From: Candidatus Woesebacteria bacterium UBA925
Lineage (GTDB): Bacteria > Patescibacteriota > Microgenomatia > UBA8517
NCBI GenBank assembly: GCA_002293705.1
Contig: DBDT01000075.1
Span: 1 to 9,615, forward strand
Direction of reading: 5' to 3'
DNA length: 9,615 nt
Shown here: piece after piece, positions 4,799 through 9,615 of the stretch
Layout: every line of letters begins with the position of its first letter
How positions within the stretch are numbered: position 1 is the stretch's first letter
Notes under the pieces: model-generated
Told to the model about the DNA's origin: nothing
What the model saw: only the letters and a program-made list of their open reading frames with translations
Database searches by the model: none
Translations under genes and position numbers: made by a program

Positions 4799-4827
4799 AT
4801 TGTAAGCTTTTTGAGGTTGATTTTCAA
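4799..4827 (-). promoter_or_regulatory. Sigma70-type promoter of rplS
   Basis: On the minus strand, TTGAAA (4827-4822) and TACAAT (4804-4799) are exactly 17 bp apart, each matching consensus at 5 of 6 positions. The -10 ends ten bases before the ATG at 4788, so the 5' leader should be about 3-4 nt. This placement also rejects the longer TTG-initiated reading of L19. Confidence 0.82.
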
Positions 4828-4828
4828 A

Positions 4829-4866
4829 TGCCAAACTCAAACTGATCCAATCAGCCGAGTTTGGCA
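4829..4866 (-). terminator. Hairpin terminator after the dnaE / small membrane protein unit
   Basis: TGCCAAACTC/GAGTTTGGCA (4829-4838 with 4857-4866) is a perfect 10-bp stem. It encloses a second 5-bp stem, CTGAT/ATCAG (4842-4846 with 4850-4854). On the minus strand only three T's follow before the rplS -35 box, so termination may be incomplete. It lies 12 bases after the stop of the 42-residue gene. Confidence 0.7.
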
Positions 4867-4878
4867 CTAGTTATCCAT

Positions 4879-5007
4879 CTATCCGGGAGCGATCCAAACA
4901 TCAGGAAACACCCCACCTGAATAGATGAATAGCAACAGAGAAGCGATCACTACCAATACAAGGACTACAACTACCAGCAAGGTGCCCTCTTCCTTACCGT
5001 CTTTCAT
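4879..5007 (-). CDS. Tiny single-helix membrane protein (42 aa)
   Basis: This gene is below common length cut-offs, but its signals are good. An ATG at 5007 follows AAGGAG nine bases upstream, with a second GGGAG closer in. The N-terminus is charged and soluble (MKDGKEEGT, residues 1-9). Residues 10-29 form one very hydrophobic helix (LLVVVVLVLVVIASLLLFIY). A short polar tail follows (SGGVFPDVWIAPG, residues 30-42). The next feature is a hairpin terminator. It is the second of two tiny membrane proteins downstream of dnaE and probably shares that transcript. I recognise no family and cannot assign a function. Coding is supported by signals and composition only. Confidence 0.6.
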   Translation of the reverse strand: MKDGKEEGTLLVVVVLVLVVIASLLLFIYSGGVFPDVWIAPG

Positions 5008-5058
5008 GCTCCCTATCTCCTTTTGCTACAAATCAGATCAAGTCTTTAGCTGGATTGC

Positions 5059-5160
5059 TTAATTGGGATACAAAAGAACAAGAATACAAAGCAGAATGGC
5101 AATGACAAATGCGGTGCAAATGAATGCCTGATACCCACCACCATTATTATTGCGTTTCAC
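5059..5160 (-). CDS. Tiny single-helix membrane protein (33 aa), GTG start
   Basis: This short frame begins with GTG at 5160, preceded by a purine-rich Shine-Dalgarno GGAAGGGG whose end lies six bases upstream. It starts 34 bases after the dnaE stop with no terminator between them. The N-terminus is basic and Asn/Gly-rich (MKRNNNGGG, residues 1-9). Residues 11-31 form one hydrophobic helix containing two cysteines (QAFICTAFVIAILLCILVLLY), and only two residues follow. The basic start suggests an N-in orientation. It resembles its 42-residue neighbour in layout but not in sequence. No family is recognised. A signal-like or regulatory micropeptide is possible, as is a chance ORF. Confidence 0.5.
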   Translation of the reverse strand: MKRNNNGGGYQAFICTAFVIAILLCILVLLYPN

Positions 5161-5194
5161 AATCTACCCCTTCCCAAACTAATAGACCGATAGG

Positions 5195-8100
5195 TCAATT
5201 ATATAGGATTTTATTTACATTGCGCGATAGGTCTGCATTCCACATAACACCAAACGGAACCTTAACCTCGTCACGAGTTCCCTCAAACAATAGATACACT
5301 TCTTTGTCTCCCCTGCTTTCTGAAAGAAGTTGTTTTAACTGTTGGAGTTTTTCTGTTTCAGTATTTTTTGGGACTTTAATGTTAAGCCTGCCTTCGGTCC
5401 CCGAAAGCATTGATGGGGTTTCAACAGTGTCCACAAGCATGTTGGCCTTGTCGTCGCGTGAGTCAAGCTTACCTGTTAGTAGAACCGGTTCTTGTTCAGC
5501 AAGCCATGTTTTGATTTGTGCATACAGTTTGGGGAAAAACACAACATCAATTACACCAGTACCATCAGAGAGTTTTGCAAAAGCCATCTCCGCTGCAGTC
5601 TTTTTGGTTACAACTACACGAAGTTCAAGCAAAACCCCAGCAAGCTTTACTGGTCCATTTGGTAGCTGCTCATGCTCAACAATATCTGAAACACTGTGGG
5701 TTCTATATGGAGTAACTTCAGCCACAAGCATTCCCACTGCAGGAGCTGAGAGTGAAAAGCCCATAAGCTCCCGCTCGTAAGCGATTAATACGCTTTCTGG
5801 AAATTCCGGTTTGTCAGTATAAGTGTGGGTAATTTCAACATCCGCTCCGTCTGCTGCACCCTCGCCAATTACCACCTCATCTTCTTCGAAAAACAAACTT
5901 GATTGATTTGTTGGCGCAGATGATGGTTTTATCTTTGATTTAACCTCATCAATCGCACTAAGAAGTGAGGCACGGTTTCCAAACACATCCAAACAACCAC
6001 TTTTAATCAAGCTCTCCAACACCTTTTTGTTGGCTCTCCTACCATCCACTCTTTGCAGAAAATCTATTAGGGATGTGAATTTGCCATCCTCTCTTGCTTC
6101 AAGTATTGCCTCAATTGCAGCCCCACCCACATTTTTAATTGCAGAAAAACCAAATCGTATTGCCTGCCCATCCAACGACTCACTATCTTTTTCAATGTTA
6201 AAGCCCAACACACTTTCATTAATATCAGGCCGCTTAACAGTTATTCCCATCCTCTGACACTCAGAAATAGCTGCTGAAATTTTTTCAATGTCACCAGCCT
6301 CTGCACTCATCAGAGCTGTCATGTATTCAACTGGATAGTTGGCCTTAAGGTATGCAGTTTGGTATGCAACTATTCCATAGCTTGCAGCATGCGCTTTGTT
6401 AAACCCATATGACTGGAATGGTTCAAACAGCTTCCACAACGTTTCTGCAAACTCATGTGTCTGACCATTAGCTTCAATTCCTTTTACAAATTTATCTTTC
6501 TGTGCTGCCATCTCCTCTGGAATCTTTTTACCAACAGCTTTTCTAAATTTGTCAGCCTCTTCCCAGCTGTAGCCGGCAAGATCGATGGCGCAAAACAAAA
6601 GATCATCCTGGTAGACAATTAGTCCATATGAGGCTTTCAAAAACTTCTCCATGCGCGGATCAAGGTATTTGATTAGAGATGGATTATTTTTCCTTTCAAT
6701 ATACTCAGGAATCACAGCCATAGGTCCTGGTCGGTACAAAGCAACCATGGCCATCAGATCCTCAACCTTATTAGGTTTTAGATCCATCAAGTACTTGGTC
6801 ATACCACCTCCGGAAAGTTGGAACACCCCCATCGTCTCACCCCTTGAGAGCATGTCATATGTCTTTTTGTCATCAAGAGGCAGCTCGTGAAGGTCCACTT
6901 TGATTTTTCTGTTTGATTCAACCAAATCTCGCGCAGAACCAAGAATTGAGAGGTTTCTGATTCCCAAAATATCAAACTTGATTAATCCAACATCTTCGCA
7001 CGCATGCATTTCATATTGAGTGATGATCTTGCCCTCTTTTTCTTTTTGAATTGGGGTAAAGTCAGTTATAACCCTAGGAGCCACAACTACACCTGCTGCG
7101 TGCATGGAAAGGTGTCTGGCACTCCCCTCAACCCTGTGAGCAATATCCAATATCTTTTTGGCATCCTGATCGGTGTCATAAAGAGCCTTAAGTTCAGGGC
7201 TTGTGTTTAAGGCCTTGGGAATATCAATTGGAAAACCTTGTTTTGGAGGGGGAATCAACTTGCTGATCTTGTCACCCACTGCATACTCATAACCCAAAGC
7301 TCGTGCAACATCACGTGCGGCAGCCCTGGCCAACATTCTTCCAAATGTACATATTTGAGCAACATTATCCTTGCCGTATGTTTGGGCAATATATGAAATC
7401 ACATCATCACGCCTTACGTCTGAAACGTCAAAGTCAATATCAGGAGGTGTTGGTCGATATGGATTTAGAAACCTTTCAAAGGGAAGGTAGTAGACCAGAG
7501 GGTCTACTGTTGTAATTCCTAAGATAAAAGACACAAAGCTTCCTGCTGCAGATCCTCTTGTATTTGTAATAACCCCTGCTGAGTTGGCCCAGTTGACCAT
7601 GTTCATGACAATCAAAAAGTAAGGGGCATAACCTTTTTGAATAATAATTCCAAGCTCATACTCAAGTCTTTCGCGGGCATATTCTGGCTGAGTTGGATAT
7701 TTGACAGCAAACCTTTCAAAGGCGATTTTTCGCAAGTAATCAGCCTCTGTTGATCCATCTGGGGTATTAAAAATTGGGAAAAACCATTTACCAAAGGTGG
7801 AAATTGTAAGCTCACACCTTTCGGCCAACTTACTGGTGTTGGTAATAGCCTCAGGAAGGTCAGGAAACAGGTTTTCCATCTCCTCAGTGGTTTTAACATA
7901 ATAGTTGGGACAATCTATGAATCGGATTCTTTGAACATCGTCCACCTGCTTTCCAGTTGCCACACAAACCAACACATCCTGAGCTGTAGCGTCTTCTGCA
8001 TTCAGATAGTGAGCATCATTTGTTGCCACAATTGGTATGCCAAGATCGCGACTAAGTTTGACCACTCCTTCATTAATTAACTTCTCATACCTACTCATTT

Positions 8101-8695
8101 TCAAAAGCTCAGACTTGATCTCTGGAATCCTGGCACCATCCACATATTTGTCATACTCATGCCTTTGAACCTCAAGGTAGTAGTTGTCTCCAAATACATC
8201 CAAAAACCAGCTGGCCAGCTTTCTTGCCTCATCATAATTTCCGTCTATGAAGTATTGAGCAAGCTCTCCGGCTGGACAAGCTGAGGTGCAAATTAAACCT
8301 TCTGAATATTTCGCCAAGGTAGGACGATCGATTCGTGGTCTATAGTAGTACCCCTCGACCCAACCAATGGAGGAGAGTTTCATCAGGTTTTTGTAACCAG
8401 TCTCATTTTTTGCCAAAAGCAAAAGGTGGTGAATAGACCTTTCCTCCTTGCCTTCCTTTCTGGTGTGATCAACCGGTGTGGTGTATGCCTCCATACCCAA
8501 TATTGGTTTTATGCCGTCCTTTTGTCCTTGTTTGTAAAACTCGATTGCTCCATACATAGCTCCGTGATCGGTAATTGCAACAGATGTTTGGCCAAGTTCC
8601 TTAACTTTAGCAAAGAGCTTTTTAATGTTTGTTAGTCCATCAAGGAGTGAATATTCAGTATGAAGGTGAATATGTGTGAAGTTTTCATTTGCCAT
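5195..8695 (-). CDS. dnaE: DNA polymerase III subunit alpha
   Basis: This is the catalytic subunit of the replicative polymerase, full length at 1166 residues. The N-terminal PHP domain (about 5-230) keeps its metal ligands: HIHLH (8-12), TDHG (42-45), Glu69 in GMEAY, and NDAH (226-229). The palm follows, with the catalytic PDIDFD (418-423) and the third aspartate, Asp575, in KFDILG. GFNKAHAASYG (764-774) lies in the fingers region, a helix-hairpin-helix region near 846-900 follows, and an OB fold spans about 1016-1095. There is no intein, and no exonuclease domain is inserted, so this is DnaE and not PolC. The ATG at 8695 opens FTHIHLHTEYS at the expected distance. It has no Shine-Dalgarno sequence but an extended -10 six bases upstream. 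It lies 19 bp after the DUF192 gene and is followed by two tiny membrane genes. Confidence 0.98.
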   Translation of the reverse strand: MANENFTHIHLHTEYSLLDGLTNIKKLFAKVKELGQTSVAITDHGAMYGAIEFYKQGQKDGIKPILGMEAYTTPVDHTRKEGKEERSIHHLLLLAKNETGYKNLMKLSSIGWVEGYYYRPRIDRPTLAKYSEGLICTSACPAGELAQYFIDGNYDEARKLASWFLDVFGDNYYLEVQRHEYDKYVDGARIPEIKSELLKMSRYEKLINEGVVKLSRDLGIPIVATNDAHYLNAEDATAQDVLVCVATGKQVDDVQRIRFIDCPNYYVKTTEEMENLFPDLPEAITNTSKLAERCELTISTFGKWFFPIFNTPDGSTEADYLRKIAFERFAVKYPTQPEYARERLEYELGIIIQKGYAPYFLIVMNMVNWANSAGVITNTRGSAAGSFVSFILGITTVDPLVYYLPFERFLNPYRPTPPDIDFDVSDVRRDDVISYIAQTYGKDNVAQICTFGRMLARAAARDVARALGYEYAVGDKISKLIPPPKQGFPIDIPKALNTSPELKALYDTDQDAKKILDIAHRVEGSARHLSMHAAGVVVAPRVITDFTPIQKEKEGKIITQYEMHACEDVGLIKFDILGIRNLSILGSARDLVESNRKIKVDLHELPLDDKKTYDMLSRGETMGVFQLSGGGMTKYLMDLKPNKVEDLMAMVALYRPGPMAVIPEYIERKNNPSLIKYLDPRMEKFLKASYGLIVYQDDLLFCAIDLAGYSWEEADKFRKAVGKKIPEEMAAQKDKFVKGIEANGQTHEFAETLWKLFEPFQSYGFNKAHAASYGIVAYQTAYLKANYPVEYMTALMSAEAGDIEKISAAISECQRMGITVKRPDINESVLGFNIEKDSESLDGQAIRFGFSAIKNVGGAAIEAILEAREDGKFTSLIDFLQRVDGRRANKKVLESLIKSGCLDVFGNRASLLSAIDEVKSKIKPSSAPTNQSSLFFEEDEVVIGEGAADGADVEITHTYTDKPEFPESVLIAYERELMGFSLSAPAVGMLVAEVTPYRTHSVSDIVEHEQLPNGPVKLAGVLLELRVVVTKKTAAEMAFAKLSDGTGVIDVVFFPKLYAQIKTWLAEQEPVLLTGKLDSRDDKANMLVDTVETPSMLSGTEGRLNIKVPKNTETEKLQQLKQLLSESRGDKEVYLLFEGTRDEVKVPFGVMWNADLSRNVNKILYN

Positions 8696-8701
8696 CTTTG
8701 A

Positions 8702-8710
8702 ATTTTAGCA
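8702..8710 (-). promoter_or_regulatory. Extended -10 promoter of dnaE, leaderless
   Basis: On the minus strand, TGCTAAAAT (8710-8702) is TGn plus a hexamer with one mismatch to TATAAT. Exactly six bases separate it from the dnaE ATG, so transcription should begin at the A of the start codon. It fills half of the 19-bp gap after the DUF192 gene. No -35 box is seen. Confidence 0.6.
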
Positions 8711-8714
8711 AAGA

Positions 8715-9287
8715 TTACTCCATTTCGATGACCACTTTGTTGCCAACTCTAATTCCATATCTATTTACAAAGCCAGCATTAACTTCCAAAACATAATTTA
8801 CGGCTCTTGTTGGAGCTATCAGTTTTAAGGCAGAGTCAGCAGTAGCTGGCTCTGGAGTTGCAACGTAAGTATTAAGTGATACTACAGTTTCATCTGTAAT
8901 CCAAATAAAATCCAGGGGAATCAACATGTCTTTCATCCAAAAAGCAGTTTGAGTGGTAACCGGGAACACAAATAACATGCCTTCATTTTCAGGTAAAAAA
9001 CTTACTCCAGATAGCCCTTGCCGCATCTGGGCTGGGGTTCTGGCTACATAGGCATCAACCACTGCATTTCCAACTGTTACCTTGGCTTTTGAATAACCCT
9101 CAAACATAACTTTGGCCTCTTTGTTTTGTTGGCTAACATCAACCCCAACTTGGTTATTGTTTTGAACTTGACGGTAGAACACAAACAAAAAAGCAATAAT
9201 CACACAAGCCACAACAATAAATATTGTGGTTAAGCTGGTCTTTTTGAGTTTTTTAGTTTTCGACACTTTCCGTTTGGTAGCTTGCAA
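8715..9287 (-). CDS. Membrane-anchored DUF192 protein
   Basis: The C-terminal domain (about 125 residues) is DUF192 (PF02643), a small beta-rich fold of unknown function, often exported. Typical motifs, in the numbering of the longest reading from 9308, are ARTPAQMRQGLSGVSFL (89-105), GMLFVF (110-115), FWMKDMLIPLDFIW (123-136) and NYVLEVNAGF (171-180). A basic N-terminus precedes one transmembrane helix (about 27-45), so the domain should lie outside the membrane, tethered by a linker (46-66). Three starts are possible. The TTG at 9287 has a strong Shine-Dalgarno (AGGAG, seven bases away) and is preferred. The ATG at 9308 has none, and the GTG at 9266 is weakly preceded. The Cys in VVAC lies within the helix and is not a lipobox. 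Its stop is 19 bp before dnaE. Confidence 0.87.
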   Translation of the reverse strand: MQATKRKVSKTKKLKKTSLTTIFIVVACVIIAFLFVFYRQVQNNNQVGVDVSQQNKEAKVMFEGYSKAKVTVGNAVVDAYVARTPAQMRQGLSGVSFLPENEGMLFVFPVTTQTAFWMKDMLIPLDFIWITDETVVSLNTYVATPEPATADSALKLIAPTRAVNYVLEVNAGFVNRYGIRVGNKVVIEME

Positions 9288-9423
9288 CTGATTGCTCCTC
9301 CCACACATATGTAAGAAGGAAAAATAAACTAATAATAAATACCAAGGAAGGAATCAGAAAAAACAAGAATCTATGCCCCTTGTTTGTCACAGTGTTGTGA
9401 ATATGAAGATTACTACTTTTCAT
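9253..9423 (-). CDS. Small membrane ORF (56 aa) overlapping the DUF192 start
   Basis: An ATG at 9423 opens a 56-residue frame with a polar N-terminus (residues 1-17), one strongly hydrophobic helix (about 19-39, FLFFLIPSLVFIISLFFLLTY) and a polar acidic tail ending SVEN. Its stop at 9253 lies inside the DUF192 N-terminus, so the two genes overlap by about 35 bases if the DUF192 start is 9287. In this frame the Shine-Dalgarno of the DUF192 TTG encodes Trp-Glu-Glu-Gln. Its own site is weak (AAGG very close to the ATG), with a poor -10-like TAACAT just upstream. I recognise no family. A real membrane micropeptide coupled to DUF192 and a chance frame are about equally likely. Confidence 0.45.
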   Translation of the reverse strand: MKSSNLHIHNTVTNKGHRFLFFLIPSLVFIISLFFLLTYVWEEQSVASYQTESVEN

Positions 9424-9543
9424 ACCTTATGTTACATCATTGAATAGTGTCCTGAAATCTGCACTTAATTAAAGTTATTGCCCAAAAAATCACCCAATCT
9501 ACGCAAAGCGTTTACCGCAAACACGTTTTAAAAAAAATTAAAG
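9424..9543. other. Intergenic AT-rich stretch without a supported gene
   Basis: No ORF with initiation signals is visible on either strand. The stretch contains TTAATTAA, a poly-A/T tract (plus-strand A-run near 9530-9537) and a short ACGC/GCGT hairpin. It should contain the promoter of the 56-residue ORF and DUF192 operon, but no convincing -35/-10 pair was found. Confidence 0.4.
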
Positions 9544-9583
9544 CCAAAACAAGAGCTCCATGCACTGAACATGCAAAGAGCTC
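9544..9583 (-). terminator. Rho-independent terminator of a gene beyond the right edge
   Basis: GAGCTC/GAGCTC (9578-9583 with 9553-9558) forms a 6-bp stem. A short internal loop and a further 4-bp TGCA/TGCA stem with a 7-nt loop lie inside it. On the minus strand TTGTTTT follows. This implies a minus-strand gene ending at or beyond about 9596. One possible frame tail, GVYTKLG then a stop, occupies the last bases but is too short to call. Confidence 0.68.
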
Positions 9584-9615
9584 GCTAATGCTATCCTAGT
9601 TTGGTATAGACCCCG

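Noticed and set aside
4789..4827. TTG-initiated N-terminal extension of L19
   Set aside because: The TTG is part of a -35 box and the added residues do not resemble the family.
5124..5780. 218-residue plus-strand frame opposite the dnaE C-terminus
   Set aside because: It is a low-complexity Ser/Thr-rich shadow of dnaE with no Shine-Dalgarno site or recognisable domain.
9190..9222. Lipobox in the DUF192 N-terminus
   Set aside because: The cysteine lies in the middle of the hydrophobic helix and lacks the usual L-x-x-C context.
1..9615. CRISPR arrays, insertion sequences or defence islands
   Set aside because: No regularly spaced direct repeats, transposase genes or terminal inverted repeats are visible. 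The only transposon sequence is the library adapter.

Overview
This looks like one end of a metagenomic contig from a low-GC bacterium with tightly packed genes. The first 19 bases match the Tn5/Nextera mosaic-end adapter, so the left edge is a library artefact. TGA is a genuine stop codon here (it ends dnaE, rplS and the metallopeptidase gene), so the code is standard and not the UGA=Gly code of Gracilibacteria. Several things suggest Candidate Phyla Radiation (Patescibacteria, perhaps Microgenomates): a PGI/PMI-type sugar isomerase near a phosphomannomutase, a very short DnaA-independent HolA-like protein, almost no spacers, weak Shine-Dalgarno sites at core genes and tRNAs without encoded CCA. 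This placement is inference, without a marker-gene tree.

Nearly everything is on the minus strand, described here in the direction of transcription, from high to low coordinates. A terminator at about 9544-9583 ends a gene beyond the right edge. Next come a 56-residue membrane ORF, a membrane-anchored DUF192 protein, full-length dnaE (replicative polymerase alpha), and two tiny single-helix membrane proteins of 33 and 42 residues that are missed by ordinary length cut-offs. A hairpin terminator follows. Then rplS (L19) has its own sigma70-type promoter.

Downstream of rplS lies an RNA-rich block of about 800 bp with two promoter-driven units. Unit 1 is a 92-nt structured leader, tRNA-Asp(GTC), a long hairpin and a rho-independent terminator. 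Unit 2 is a 125-nt structured leader, a tRNA-like gene with an abnormal anticodon arm, tRNA-Phe(GAA), two hairpins and a rho-independent terminator. The two leader RNAs match no family I recognise and are the most interesting part of the window.

A four-gene operon follows: ruvC (Holliday-junction nuclease), a small HExxH metallopeptidase, a short HolA-like clamp-loader delta subunit and a phosphomannomutase/phosphoglucomutase, with overlaps or gaps of 3-10 bp. A hairpin separates its end from a small plus-strand orphan gene. Beyond that is the N-terminus of a phosphoglucose/phosphomannose isomerase, cut off by the contig edge. The isomerase and mutase would act in consecutive steps of hexose-phosphate metabolism.

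A recurring theme is that the predicted -10 boxes of pgi/pmi, ruvC, rplS and dnaE sit only 6-10 nt before the start codon. That implies leaderless or nearly leaderless mRNAs, whereas the small orphan genes carry clear Shine-Dalgarno sequences.
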